Counted from the first letter of the stretch, positions 22,365 through 33,399 are shown. The stretch is DNA of 64,000 bases from Acanthosepion pharaonis (GCA_903632075.3 CAHIKZ030005202.1:2306001-2370000); one strand, 5' to 3'. Numbers and translations are program-made. The notes: a model not told the origin generated them from the sequence alone.

Positions 22365-22434
22365 CTGAATGATATAATTTAATAATAATCTATATAATAT
22401 ATAAAAAGAATATATATATCTGTTCAGAACGTAA
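21705..22434. repeat. Cluster of TA, GATA and TG microsatellites
   Basis: TA tracts lie at about 21897-21936, 22050-22112 and 22293-22365, with gata runs at 21937-21956 and tgtg runs near 21767-21810. Every frame here is repeat translation. Confidence 0.92.
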
Positions 22435-22960
22435 GCGATGTTTGCCTTTTATATGGCTCTCCACAACTTCCTATCCCCTGTGTACCTTAGAAGATTTTCT
22501 TCCTTTGCTAAGATCTCAACCCGACTCCAGTTCCGCCATCCGTTCATACAAGCTCATAAGTGGCCCGCTTTCTTCCCCTATCTGTCTTGCCCTCAGCATG
22601 TCTCTTGAGGCTTAAGTTTTCCAAGAACCCTCTTACTTTATTGTGCATCCAACGTATTTCAGCTGTCTTTTCCCGATTCTGAGTATTGTTCTTTCTGTCG
22701 GCAATTTTATTTAAGACTTCCTTGTTGCTTACTCTCCCTGTCTATAGAATTCTCAGTATCCTTCTGTAGAATCACATTTCTGCTGTATCCAGTTTTTCCC
22801 TAATCCGTGGATCAATCACAGCCATATAAAAAGATGGATATCATATAGAAGTTCGGTGGTTTTTTCTTTGTTTCTAACCATTTTTTTCTTTTTCTCAGGA
22901 CCTTGATTCACTTTTGGAATGTTTCTTTCGCTAGTTCAACGCGTCTTCAATTTTGAAACA
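22435..22960 (-). pseudogene. LINE RT C-terminal region (RTE-like)
   Basis: The minus strand reads through fragments equivalent to the LAKETFQK...VLRKRKK and EMXFYRRILRIL-type positions of RTE-like LINEs, then the mRKx..LENLSL tail. Frames are broken several times. Sister fragments at 53920-54120 and 58150-58350 keep AFQKLSKVLRE, supporting the assignment. The catalytic RT motifs are not present. Confidence 0.7.
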
Positions 22961-23155
22961 CCTTAGCCTCCTGTTTCGCGTTGAATATGAAATCGTTAGG
23001 GTATTGAAGAAGCTTAAACGTATTATCACTGTATTTCTCTTCTTCATGCAAATATGGAAAGCTAGAAACTCTGCGTGCTCTTAAATAGAATCCGATGATT
23101 TCTCCATTGATAATGATTATTAAACTTTTAAATGTGTTTTGCATATAGTCTAGTT
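22961..23155 (-). other. Unassigned; open minus-strand frame possibly part of the LINE
   Basis: A minus-strand frame (22947-23201) continues upstream of the LINE fragment but no motif is recognised, and its 5' end overlaps the hAT terminus. Confidence 0.3.
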
Positions 23156-24181
23156 CAGGGGTCGGTAACCTACGGCAAATTCCAATGGCACGCAGCCGCA
23201 AATGGCATCACGATGTCCAAACCAATAACTACTACAACGCAAAGATATTTAGCTGTTTCAATTTTAATATTTATTAAAGTATATATACTTTGAATATACG
23301 CTCTTTATCGCTAGAGGGCGTCGTCAGTGATGTTCTGAATTAGATAATTAGGCAGTTTTGGGCCTTTCAAACATCATACTACCCTCACCAAGTCGGTCCC
23401 CCATCAGAGCTGATCAGTCTCTGATGCCCCCACCATCTAAATTAACAGCCTGACTTATATTAGGCAAACCATAACCCACTATCACGCATTTGATTGGAAA
23501 TTGACCAACAACCAATCACAATGGCGTGAGCTCTATTTAAGTTGTTTACAGGGGATTTTTTTTCTTTTTTCTTCTTTTTGTGGTTACTCATCGGATACTC
23601 AGAAGGTAATGATGTGTTTTCGGTTTTTTTTTTCTTTTTTTCCATCTCCCATCAAGTTTCATCTCGCCAGCTGATAATTACTGTTATTAAAAAAAAAAAA
23701 AGAAAAAAAAAAGCAACCTTAAAATTATATAAAATTACGTATACTCTTGGCACGCTGAATGATTTTAAAACTCTAAATCGACACATACTTAGGAAAAGAT
23801 TGCCGACCTTTGCGTCCTACACCCCATTTGCATCCTACCTTAGATAACGTAAGGGGAAAAGCAAAAACGGAAAGAGAGATGCCATTTATTGTTGTATTAT
23901 AAAATTTAAAATAAAAAAAATTATAAAGTAAGAAATTTAATTGTTTTAAAACTGATCATTCGTTGGACTTCCATTAATAATAAAACTTTAAAAAAAACTT
24001 TTAAAAACAGTTTATTTCTATTAATTTGGTTTACATCTTATTGTATATATTAGTACATAAAATATATTATAGAACAGGTATATTGACTTTGACTTGTATA
24101 AAATTACGTATATTGTTGGCACAGTGAATGATTTTAAAACCCTAAGTCGCCAAATAGTCAGCAAAAGATTACCGACCCCTG
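23156..24181. mobile_element. hAT-type non-autonomous element with duplicated end
   Basis: The left end caggggtcggtaacctacgg and the reverse complement of the right end (caggggtcggtaatcttttg) are classical hAT-like terminal inverted repeats. No transposase is encoded. A near copy of the right-terminal 90 bp (aaaattacgtat..ttggcac.gtgaatgatttt) lies internally at 23724-23815, so the end is duplicated. A clear 8-bp target duplication is not seen. Confidence 0.75.
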
Positions 24182-24245
24182 TTGTAGACGATAAATCAAA
24201 AGGAAAACATGCTGATTGGTTTTTGTTCCTCACTCTTTAGAGCTC
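24182..24245. other. Short junction between hAT and Tc1-like elements
   Basis: No feature. Confidence 0.3.
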
Positions 24246-24830
24246 AATCGAGGACAAAAAAGAGTATTCACATCGACTTTGAAGGGTCCAATAATAATTT
24301 TGTTAACAATTCCAGCCCATGTCATAACACTACCACCTCCTTGTTACCTTCTTTTAGCCACAGGCACGTCTGAATTGGAGAAAATCTATCCTTAGGCCCA
24401 TCCATGAGGTCTATCAAATGTCACTCGAGATTCGTCCGTAAAAATTACTTTAGAAAAGTCAATTTTCATTTATTTATAATTTTGATGCTTTAAAATATTT
24501 GCTTCAGTGAGAGGATATTGCCTAGAAGTTTTTTTTTTCTTTTCAGATCCTAATTCACAAAGTATTCTTGGCTCCCTCAATTCCAGCCTTTTCAAAGATC
24601 TGAGCGCTGGTCAAATGTAGCTGTTTCGCTATAACTCTGTTTAGTTTATATTCATCTCGAGGAAGCAAGCCTTTTCCTTTGCTTCGAGTTTCCAACTTAT
24701 ATTTTCAACGGCCTTCTTTATCGTTTGATGATTTCTGCAATGCTTTTTTGATATCTCCAATGTGGACACTTCCCCACTCAATAACTTTGTTATTTTCTGT
24801 TTTTCAATAGTTGTCATATGCTTCCTTTAC
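24246..24830 (-). pseudogene. Tc1-like transposase pseudogene
   Basis: A likely start is at 24817 (minus): MTTIEKQKITKLLSGEVSTL is followed by a helix-turn-helix region, LTSAQIFEKAGIEGAK, then VIFTDESRVTF (the first catalytic D lies in TDES) and GGGSVMTWAGIV. Tc1-like enzymes cut and paste DNA at TA sites using a DDE triad. The second D and the E are not reached before the homology ends, and several stops and frameshifts occur. It is a 5' fragment of an inactive copy. Confidence 0.8.
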
Positions 24831-25600
24831 CCATGTTTCAACATATTTTATGGACAAAAAGAAAAACGGTTTTTATTACATTTCAGAGGCCTTAAGGTAA
24901 TATTAGTTTAAACTGCATAATAATTTCAGTCAGTCCATTTTTGTAAATTGCAAATATCTCAGAATCTAACCATTAAAAATGGCAGGAAGTTTAGTTAAAT
25001 ATTTGTTGTAAAGTAGTTTTCCCAGTGGAGGCTTGTATTTCACTAAGTCGGCCCTAAAAGGGTCCGACGTACAAAACGTTAGGAACTTGCAATAATAGTT
25101 AATGACGCAGCAATCTAGTTGTGATGGTTGATACTTCAATGTCCGACTTCGACTGACTCACTCAACTCCACTGAGCTCAACTGGCGACTGCTACTACTAC
25201 TACTTATTATGTGTGGGAGAGTCTATTAATAATAGAATAGGTACGTTCAGGTATAACAATATTATATAAGGTCGAGTTTAAATTTGACAAATATTGGTTC
25301 AGAACGTTTTGAGTTATTAAGGTTTATTTGATTTGCATAATAATTTCAGACGGGCTGTAGACAATGAGGATGGGTCAGTTCCAGTCCAAATATGTCAGCA
25401 ATACGTCATCTTCGGTTTTATCTGACTCTTGTAAAAATTGTAGACAAAGTCACCTTCTTTCTACCACGGTACAACGAACCGGCCATTTTCCCAGCCACTT
25501 TAGCGATGTTACAAATATTTGAATTCCAGTTATGGTCTGGCGTGAGCTTTTCTTGCAATAGATGTTCAAGAGGTTCTTGGTTAGTACAATTTTGTGTTTG
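24831..25600. other. Unassigned; weak hammerhead-like phrase near 25045
   Basis: At 25045-25080 gtcggccctaaaagggtccgac followed by acaaaacgtt resembles the stem II plus GAAACG part of the PLE tails but lacks CTGATGA. The rest is unassigned. Confidence 0.3.
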
Positions 25601-25611
25601 TATTAAACGTG

Positions 25612-26060
25612 TGAGTAATGGATAGCGGCTCCGAGTGAGGAATCGGAGAGCCGAGTTCGAATTCCATTCGAGTTTTTTTTAGATTCACTTCTGTGCAAAT
25701 AACCTTGGGAAAGGTATTAATCCATCTCTTTCCCCCAGCTATGGGTAAATAGACCGAGTCTGTGGTATAACCTTCAGGAGAAGAACAACTCTGAATCCAA
25801 AATCTAAATGGTTGTAGATTAAACCGGCTCCCATACCAGATCCTGGTGGGAAGGTTAGGTGAGAGCCCAGCAGCATAAAAAGCAAGAGCTATTAATGGGA
25901 GTAATAATTCTTCAGAGTCAACGGCTATCCACCCAAAGTATGGTTTAAATAACCTCACCAACCCGCAATTGGACAAGCGTGGTGAGTACAACTACATTCC
26001 TGAAGACATGGTTAATCGGGGAGGGGTCCCTCAGGCGGAGAGAGTAGGCCCTGTGTTTGG
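25612..26060 (+). repeat. tRNA-derived SINE, long copy
   Basis: The head gagtaatggatagcggctcc has box A character and gccgagttcgaattcca matches box B. The body holds cttgggaaaggtattaatcc and cccagctatgggtaaatag, as at 17480 and 53455. This copy continues further (to about 26060) than the others. Minus-strand open frames across it are not genes. Confidence 0.8.
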
Positions 26061-26510
26061 GTTTTGGATTTGCTTACTAAGCGTTCAAAACACCCAAAAT
26101 TTTCGGCTGGCTTCAAAGCAAGCAATATTGAATGTAAGTCTGTATATATTGAAAAAAAGATGTGCTTCCGTTATTTTAAAACGTCTTTTACAATTAGATG
26201 CTTTTAAAAAAATGTCGGTATTATTTACTAAAAGGATGTAACATAGATCCGGTGAGCTGGGTACGAATGTTTAAGTGCTTCTTTATAGAATTAAGGTCAG
26301 TCAAGTGGTTAGCTAGCCAGCTACTTAAAGACATTCTCGTGTGACCAATACATTCGTTTGTGCCTTTAACCTTGTTACAATATTCTTCAGACTGGCACCA
26401 CACACTTTATCAGGATGAAAAGAAAACTGGAAGTAAATAGAAAAGCTAAATAAAACACTTTCCCTTGTTCATCCCATTTAATGTCACACAGGCACACACT
26501 GACACACATA
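26061..26510. other. Unassigned spacer
   Basis: No recognisable gene or repeat. Confidence 0.35.
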
Positions 26511-26755
26511 TATACAGGGTGTATCAAAATATATTAACAAACTTTGTGGGGGTGTTCCTCGCACTAAAACCAGAACAAAAGTTCATATAAACATATGCCC
26601 GCAAATTCTTCGTTTTTGAGTTATTAAGTTTAAAGAAAGATTACGATAGATGGCGCTGTGTTGTCATGTAGACTAAGTTACATTTGTTATTCGTGGAAAG
26701 TATGTTTTCAACGTTTACCGTATGTAGTAGTGAGTTAAAATTAAATACATTACTT

Positions 26756-26757
<2 letters not shown>
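26511..26757 (+). repeat. Dispersed element starting TATACAGGGTGTATC, copy 1
   Basis: Shares cagggtgtatcaaaa, gggggtg, agattac.gtagatggcgctg and gtagtgagttaa with 45032-45265. Both copies begin after tatata and end in a (TA)n tract just past gagttaa. No coding region. The family is unknown to me. Confidence 0.75.

Positions 26758-26788
<31 letters not shown>
26757..26788. repeat. (TA)n microsatellite
   Basis: TA tract at the 3' break of the preceding element. Confidence 0.96.
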
Positions 26789-26791
<3 letters not shown>

Positions 26792-27139
26792 TTTTTTACT
26801 AATGTTCACCCAATGCAAGGCCCAAGAGCCACTCAAGGTAAAAGGTTACTGTGTGGTGTTGTATTAATGTAAGAAAGGGCGAGAAGTGAAGTTCTTGAGA
26901 CTATATTCGAAAGATAACAGTTAACGCTAGATTTGAAGAGGACAAGATTTAATTAGTGAATAACATTTGAGAGTTCCATTGGAGACGTTAGAAGTATAGA
27001 GTTGAAGTATATTTTAGAAGAAACTGGTGACCCAATACTAAACTGGAAACAAGGGATAAACCATTACTCCTGTTCAAAAAAAAACAGGGAAGGAATGTAA
27101 ACCGCCAAGGTGTATGTATGCATCATTGTATATATAGTT
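26789..27139. other. Unassigned spacer
   Basis: No recognised feature. Confidence 0.35.
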
Positions 27140-27252
27140 ATTTTCCAAGCATAGCTTAGATGTGGCACAAGGCCGAAAGTATGGGGCATCTAGTGAGGAC
27201 CGAACTCACTTTTCAGTTGTAACTGATCTAGCGATTACATCACGCCGAGGTG

Positions 27253-27265
<13 letters not shown>
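27140..27265 (-). repeat. tRNA-derived SINE (second family), minus copy
   Basis: On the minus strand gtgagttcggtcctcact (box B-like), then catactttcggccttgtgcca. The same sequence follows a clear tRNA-like head at 28861. The head here is degraded and runs into a (TA)n tract at 27253. Confidence 0.7.

Positions 27266-27298
<33 letters not shown>
27253..27298. repeat. (TA)n microsatellite
   Basis: TA tract left of the large palindrome region. Confidence 0.97.
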
Positions 27299-27301
<3 letters not shown>

Positions 27302-27375
27302 GAAATATAGTCTTAGGGGTGTGCTATATTTATGGGATAAAGTGCTCAATATCAGAGAAAGAGCGTGTAAATATA

Positions 27376-27498
27376 AAGTGAACATTGAAGTCAACACAAG
27401 AGGCGACAGTCTGTTTCATGCTAGACGCAATCGTCAGGCCACGATTGCGTCTAGCATGAAACAGACTGTCGCCTCTAAGTGTTGATTTAATGTTCACT

Positions 27499-27499
<1 letters not shown>
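27376..27499. repeat. Near-perfect palindrome, 59-bp arms, 6-bp loop
   Basis: Arms 27376-27434 and 27441-27499 are reverse complements with a few mismatches around caggcc. The right arm ends in a (TA)n tract. The central sequence atgctagacgcaatcgt is then repeated several times downstream. Confidence 0.95.
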
Positions 27500-27555
<56 letters not shown>

Positions 27556-27644
27556 GCAATCGTCTTAGTCTAAACGCAATCGTCTTATAAATATATATAT
27601 ATATATATATATATTATGCTAGACGCAATCGTCTTAGTAAAGGC

Positions 27645-27679
<35 letters not shown>

Positions 27680-27752
27680 CGCAATCGTCTTAGTCAAAGG
27701 CTATATAAATATATATATATATTATGCTAGACGCAATCATCTTAGTAAAAGG

Positions 27753-27801
<49 letters not shown>
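27500..27801. repeat. Alternating (TA)n and gacgcaatcgtcttag units
   Basis: About five copies of (atgcta)gacgcaatcgtcttagt(aaaggc) are separated by TA tracts of different lengths. The unit is the tip of the preceding palindrome, so palindrome and array share an origin. A (GA)n run follows at 27806-27846. Confidence 0.9.
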
Positions 27802-27846
<45 letters not shown>

Positions 27847-27849
<3 letters not shown>

Positions 27850-28184
27850 TCTTTAAATTTTCGCTCTCCCCATGTATAATAAACTATATTTGTATTTTTT
27901 CAACATTATGTTTATTCAAAAGCTCTGCCATCTTGTCTCCCTGCAGATATGTGTTTGGTAATAATTATTATCGGTCAATTCTCATATAGCTTTAGGAAAA
28001 AAAAAAAAATAATGGAATGATTTCCCATATCTTTCTCTACAATCAAATTTCGTCTGTGTATTTCTTCTAGTCCGATTGTCAGCCAAGGCTTGAGAGACCA
28101 GTCTACTGTGATATTTAACTCCGACCTGAGCGAGAAGAGAGAGATTTCGATATTTCCCAAATGGCATTTCTTCTAAAAGTTAAC
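27847..28184. other. Unassigned spacer
   Basis: No gene. The short minus-strand frames show no motif. Confidence 0.35.
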
Positions 28185-28255
28185 ACAACAGACGAACCAG
28201 GAATTTGAACCCGCGGCTTACACCTTCAGTGTCGCTATACGATTCACAACCCGCA
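28185..28255 (-). repeat. tRNA-like sequence, probable SINE head
   Basis: The minus strand has gcgggttcaaattcctgg (box B-like) preceded by a degraded box A region (gtgaatcgtatagcgac). The cloverleaf is incomplete. Confidence 0.5.
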
Positions 28256-28664
28256 CATTTATATATAAACACAAAACATATACACGCATACATATATATT
28301 TTGAAATGTATCTGGGTTTTTTTTTTTTTTTTCATGAATTTCGAAGAACAGTAAAAAATAAATACGACTAAAAGCAACAAGAAAGAAATATTTAGAATGC
28401 TGGCGGAGAAATGGGGTCAAATGTTTTTACATTTAAATTTTTTTTGGGGGGACTTTCATCGCCCAGCCATGTAAGCATGAAAAATTACTTGACACGAAGT
28501 CGGTATTATTAAGAAGTAGTTTTCATCCATTGTCGTCAGAGAGCACGAGGTCTCAAACACGCACGTGATGCCCCTCACCGAAGCTGGGGGGGCGTATACA
28601 CTTGAATTATTGCAGACGCACAGAAGGGAATACAAAGTATAACTCATACAAAGGCACGAAAACC
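28256..28664. other. Unassigned spacer
   Basis: Nothing supported beyond a T run at 28317-28332. Confidence 0.35.
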
Positions 28665-28667
28665 AAC

Positions 28668-28714
<47 letters not shown>

Positions 28715-28830
28715 GCGCGTTTGTGTATAATATGTGTGTGTGTGTGTTTGAGTGCCTGTGTGTCGATAGGTGCGTGGAGATGCAAAATAACAGGCGTTAT
28801 ACACAAACGCGCACACACAGACACACACTC
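28665..28830. repeat. CA/TA/TG microsatellites enclosed by an inverted repeat
   Basis: gcgcgtttgtgtataa (28714) and ttatacacaaacgcgc (28797) are exact inverted copies. (CA)n, (TA)n and (TG)n runs surround them. Translated Cys-Val and Thr-His runs are artefacts. Confidence 0.88.
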
Positions 28831-28854
28831 GGCTATCTAACATAAAGGAGCACT

Positions 28855-28995
28855 TCAGCAGTGATTGTGTAATGGTTAGCAAACTTGTTTAAAATTCTGT
28901 AGTGAGTTCGATCCTCACTGGATACTCCATACTTTCGGCCTTGTGCCACCTCTAAACTACGCTTAGTAAATCGCTAGAACATAAAGCGCGCGCAC
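28855..28995 (+). repeat. tRNA-derived SINE (second family), plus copy
   Basis: The head gtgtaatggttagcaaac matches box A, and gtgagttcgatcctcact matches box B with a small T-arm. The body tactttcggccttgtgccac is shared with 27140-27265. Polymerase III-derived retroposon by structure; no coding potential. Confidence 0.8.
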
Positions 28996-29064
28996 GTGCT
29001 TATTACAAGTTAGCAATGAGGTAACAGTCTTTCATGTATTTTCTTCAAAACATGTTTATTCAGT

Positions 29065-29121
29065 CTATCTATCTATCTATTTCATATCTATCTATCTTTG
29101 TTCATATCTATCTTAGCTTTT

Positions 29122-29182
<61 letters not shown>

Positions 29183-29260
29183 GTCCATTCATTATCTATC
29201 TATCGATCGATCGATCGATCTAAATCTGACTCTCATTATCTATCTATGCTTGATTCTGTG
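29065..29260. repeat. (TCTA)n microsatellite
   Basis: Long run of tatc/tcta with short interruptions and a gatc run at 29203-29220. Confidence 0.97.
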
Positions 29261-29556
29261 AGTGTGCATAGACGCCTATGCATATAATGTATCTGTATAT
29301 TCGTATAGTGTATGTGTCAGATATTTATATACAGACATGGATTTATATTATTTGTATATAGCACACACACATATATATATATGGCACAGGAATATAAATA
29401 TTTGACACTATATTTCTCTATATCTATGTATTTGTGCATGCATATATATATATATATATATATAATATTAATGCTCTGTAAATTTACATTGACCACTATT
29501 TTGTAAAAATAAAAATATCTATAAGAACACCGGATTATATATCTTATTGTTCTTTC

Positions 29557-29561
<5 letters not shown>
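29261..29561. other. Unassigned AT-rich sequence with short TA tracts
   Basis: No gene recognised. Confidence 0.4.
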
Positions 29562-29625
<64 letters not shown>

Positions 29626-29641
29626 TGTATGTATGTATGTA
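29562..29641. repeat. (TA)n then (GTAT)n microsatellite
   Basis: TA tract passing into about 11 gtat repeats, translated as Met-Tyr-Val-Cys. Confidence 0.97.
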
Positions 29642-29644
29642 TTA

Positions 29645-29716
29645 CCAATTTGTGACTGGAAGGGATAATTCCAAGGATGATATTAATTCAGGGAAAGCTC
29701 AATGTAGCCTACAGAG

Positions 29717-29761
<45 letters not shown>

Positions 29762-29942
29762 CTCGAAAATGTGGCATATGGGAACATCAACAATACCCGT
29801 TGTAGTTGGAGCCCTAGGACTGGTTGGAAAAGATTGCAGTAGACTAATTGAAGGGATTCCTGGAAGTCCATGCCTCAAGGAGATACAAAAAATTGTTCTG
29901 ACAAGTACAGCCCACACCTTACGAAGGGCTTTATCTATGTAA
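29645..29942 (+). pseudogene. LINE ORF fragment interrupted by an (AAT)n run
   Basis: After an (ATA)n run at 29718-29762 the frame reads TSTIPVVVGALGLVGKDC and LKEIQKIVLTSTAHTLRRAL. This resembles the conserved IPVVVGALG...LQK..LLGTA.ILR block found in many invertebrate LINE polyproteins. The trinucleotide run keeps the frame but inserts a long Ile tract. No other domain is present, so it is a remnant. Confidence 0.65.
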
Positions 29943-30059
29943 TTTATTTATTTATTTATTTTTTGTCAGTGGAAAGCGTCATGACGCCATTTCTAACCTT
30001 AGGTCCCTGGGCGGGACCCGAAAAAAAATATGTAAACGCCAGAAATCAAAGAAAATAAA

Positions 30060-30116
<57 letters not shown>

Positions 30117-30160
30117 CACGAAGAAAACCTTACATATTCATTTTTTCTTCGTGATTATAT
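29943..30160. repeat. TTTA and (AAT)n microsatellites with a hairpin
   Basis: (TTTA)n at 29944-29960 and (AAT)n at 30058-30115. aatcacgaagaaaa (30114) pairs with ttttcttcgtgatt (30144). Confidence 0.9.
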
Positions 30161-31084
30161 GCACACACACACACACACACATACATATATACATATATAT
30201 ATATATACATATATAGATAGATAGATAGATAGATATAATTTTCAGTCTCATTGTCCCCCTCTTACACCTTGTCCCCCTTTTAATTATAAACTCTCATTAT
30301 ATATATACTGGGTCTCCATATGTATTCTTTCTGTATACAAATAAGAAAAGTAAAGACAAAATATATACATTTCTTGCTTACGTTCTTTTTTGTTTTGTTT
30401 TTTTAATCAAACACTAAAATTGTATTTGTGAAGGTCTGCTGCCTAAATTCTCGTTTATTAATCCTGTTCATACCTCGCTTTATCATATCTTGGCTACCTA
30501 TATATAATCCCATAGGCTATAAAAGTCTTTGTTGCTCCCTTGCACAAACTAGTTTCCCTGAAAAACAAAAAACAAAAAACAAAAAAAACAACTACATCTG
30601 TTGTTGTTATTATTATTATTATTATGTTGCCACAAAGCATACATTGTTAGTTGTCAGCGAAATGGGGCAGAAGTTTTGCTTTGAAACAAAGCAAAAAGCG
30701 TTGCCTCTTTGGGAATTGTCAAAGACAAAGAAAAAGACAAAAACAGAAAAAGAAAAACGGCCAAAATTTAGAAAGCAGTCCAGAAACAGACCTGAAAAAT
30801 AACGTCAAGCTCCAAACTTCTCAACAACGGGTTGGCTTCCATTAAAATCCCAACTGCGGGCGGCAAAAAACTAGAGCTTACTCCTCTTTCCTCTTATTGG
30901 GTGTAGCATAACTATTTATATATCTATATATCTATATATCTGTATATCCCTTTCTCTCTCTGTGTGTGTGCATCTATTAGTAGTTTTCGCTTCCCTCTCT
31001 GCAACTCCATCTCTGATGCCCTTATTAAAGACTACAGCAACAAACAAAAAAACCGTGAAATGTCGCTCTCTCGTAGAGGCGGAC
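30161..31084. other. Unassigned, simple-sequence rich
   Basis: Short CA, TA and GATA runs near 30170-30235, and a low-complexity Lys-rich frame at 30428-30845 that I regard as chance. No gene supported. Confidence 0.35.
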
Positions 31085-31500
31085 AAAGCTATAGAAAGTA
31101 TCTCTACATAGTGTAGTGGTTAGCAAGCTAGACCTGCGGTAAAAATGCGCTCCTTACTGAGCGCCCAACATATCGAGCCTTGTGTTAATATAATCTGAAG
31201 CCGAATGAGAACCTGGTGAGAATGTGCATTCAACAAGTTCGTCCCGTAGCTCAGTTTGCTCGCATCGTGAGTTTGATGCCCTATTCGACTATTGTAACCT
31301 TGTGCCTGTAACCTTAATTAACGTCTGGCCAAGCAAATCTCGTAACCATTACCAGTGTAGTGCGTCCGATCTCCACTGAGAGCTTTTAAATTTGTAGCCT
31401 TGTCCCATTCTATACTCTTTTGTAAAGCGTCCTTCGGCTGTTCTTCTAAATAATTAGGTTACCTCGCCGTAGCCTATCGTGGGTTCAATATTTATTGGCA
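31085..31500 (+). repeat. Cluster of degraded tRNA-like SINE heads
   Basis: gtgtagtggttagcaagc (31111), cccgtagctcagtttgctcg (31244) and gtgggttcaatatttatt (31489) look like box A and box B remnants in series, each followed by a ccttgtg-type phrase. None folds into a complete cloverleaf. Confidence 0.45.
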
Positions 31501-31793
31501 GCTCTGGAATTTGTTACCTTACGACAAACGAAGTTAAGGATAGTAAGTACAATACAAAAGTTATGGCAACTACTTGCTAAAGATGCTGTCTACGCTGGGT
31601 TACATTTCAAGGCTAGTATCTCAGCTGGATATAATAATGATAGAACGTTTTCTTAATGCTCTGTTAATTTTACAGCATCTCAACCGTTGTTGGTCTACCT
31701 AATATCAAATTTTGTTTAGGGTACCCAATGAGGATCGACTTTACTATGCACTAATAATAGTCAACCAAATTAACCTTATTATTCAAATTATTT
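31501..31793. other. Unassigned spacer
   Basis: No recognised feature. Confidence 0.3.
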
Positions 31794-32618
31794 GACGCGT
31801 CCGGCGGAGGAGGGGCGTATTCAACAAAAAAAATTGAAAATTGATTTTTTCACTGCAAAGTATTCATTATATCAAATCCAAATCTTTTACAAAAAAATAG
31901 AGCCGATTACACAATATTTCAAGCTCAATTTAGGTTTATAGTTCGTAACCAGACAACGAGATGAGGTAACATAAACCGTAGATTTGTCTGCGGAATATCA
32001 TAACATTATTGTTATATAATTATAGTGAAATCATTAAGTTTCTTTTTGTCAAAAGCATTTTATTTTTGGTCGTATATTAATTTAAAATATTCCTTTTTAA
32101 AGGCTTTATTTTTAAAATGGAATAAGATCATTCTAAATTTCGGAAATTTCGTTATTGCCCATCAAAAATGACTGGAAGAAAGCAATCTAAAAACAACAAT
32201 GGAAAAGAGAGGTAACAAAGCGTATACGAAATAGCTTCAGTTTGTTCAACTTAGGAAACTTAGCATTTCAGCCAAAGTATTCTAAAATTCTGCCAATAAC
32301 AAAGGAGAAAATGAAAAATACCTAAAAACAAATCGAATATAGCATCAAAATTGATATTATTTTTATTTATTTGTTATGTAACTAAATATATAACTGTCAA
32401 CAATGTTCCCGAAAAACCTGATATTTTCCTTTTAATAAATTCTTAATAAATATTATTGTTGTTATTATTTTACTTAAGTGTAAAGTAAGTCCTACATTTA
32501 CAATTCCTTATGGCTAACCATGAAAAGAAATGTTGATCAAAAGTGCCTAAAACCTTTAAGCGCGTATTGCCGCAAAATTATCAAATGTTGAATATGCCCC
32601 TCCTTCGCCCTACGCGTC
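31794..32618. mobile_element. Non-autonomous DNA element with about 33-bp TIRs
   Basis: The left end gacgcgtccggcggaggagg followed by ggcgtattcaaca matches the reverse complement of the right end (gacgcgtagggcgaaggagg, then ggcatattcaaca) with about three mismatches. Both sides are flanked by attt, a possible 4-bp target duplication. The 760-bp interior is AT-rich without an open frame. The superfamily is not assigned. Confidence 0.75.
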
Positions 32619-32639
32619 ATTTATAGTTGAACTATTGTC

Positions 32640-32720
32640 CTCATTTTTGTTGTTATTATCACAGCATTTCGGCCAATGTGTTCTTCGGACTTCATCAGGA
32701 GTCTATCGATTCGAGTCACC
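32640..32720 (-). repeat. PLE-type tail with intact CTGATGA
   Basis: On the minus strand CTGATGA (32698) is followed by agtccgaagaacac, ggcc and GAAAT (32666), then gctgtgataataac. Same motif order as the PLE tails at 34898 and 48410. The base after GAAA differs from the usual C. Confidence 0.55.
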
Positions 32721-32815
32721 TTCAGGGAATTTGAACTGAAAGTTTTGTTTATTCTGCGGGGTTAGGTTGTTCTCGTTCCACCGTCTCTGTCTAAAGATAT
32801 CAATAGCTGAGTGCA

Positions 32816-32990
32816 GGGTTTCTCAACCGGCGTTCCTCCCCGGATCTCCAGGGTTCCGAAAATTTTCGCTAGGGGTCCAGCGAGAAACAGCGACAAATAG
32901 GCATTTTTGAATCATTTGTGTTTCATTTTATATTCGTAATTTTGCTATTCACGTATGGCACATTGTTGGAAAATCCTTTGTTGTTTTTCT
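32816..32990 (+). mobile_element. hAT-like terminal fragment
   Basis: Starts cagggtttctcaaccggcgt and holds agggttccgaaaattttcgc and taggggtcc, typical of hAT non-autonomous ends. The other terminus is missing and LINE 3' sequence follows. Confidence 0.6.
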
Positions 32991-33002
32991 TAATAATTTC
33001 AT

Positions 33003-33377
33003 CCCAAGCAAGGCAATAAAGCCACTAGGACGCAAGGGGCTACTTGTCAGAGAACATAAGAAAAAAAAAACTACTATTAAGGAGAGAGGACAATAAAATA
33101 ATTAAGAAGACGGAAGATTGATATTGCATTTAAATTTTTGAAGATCAAAATTGACTGGGAAGCAAGAAGCCGGAAGAGAGATCCACAGGCGAGAAGTGCG
33201 ATAGAAGAAAATGTTATTATAGAACTTTCGTTTATATCTAGCCATTCCAGTTGTAAAATGACGAGACCTCACCGCCAATCTAGTACTGCGCTGAAATTCA
33301 TAAAGTCTAGGTACCATAGCGGAAAGTTAGCCAGAACAGATACAATGGAAGTAATTATAGATAACTTTAATATATAG
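33003..33377 (-). pseudogene. Jockey-like LINE RT C-terminus and 3' UTR
   Basis: The minus strand reads (M)VPRLYEFQRSTRLAVRSRHF and later FFYRTSRLWISLPASCFP and FDLQKFKCNINL. Upstream a degraded YNYFHCICSG aligns with the satellite peptide YRYFHGKCSD. The 3' UTR contains tagccccttgcgtcctagtg and ccttgcttggg, also seen at 34160 and 43965. One stop is present and the RT core is missing. Confidence 0.82.
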
Positions 33378-33399
33378 CTATGTTAAGAAATACAGAGAA

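Noticed and set aside
30428..30845. Lys-rich plus-strand frame as a small gene
   Set aside because: Low-complexity A-rich sequence with no motif or conserved start; chance is the better reading.
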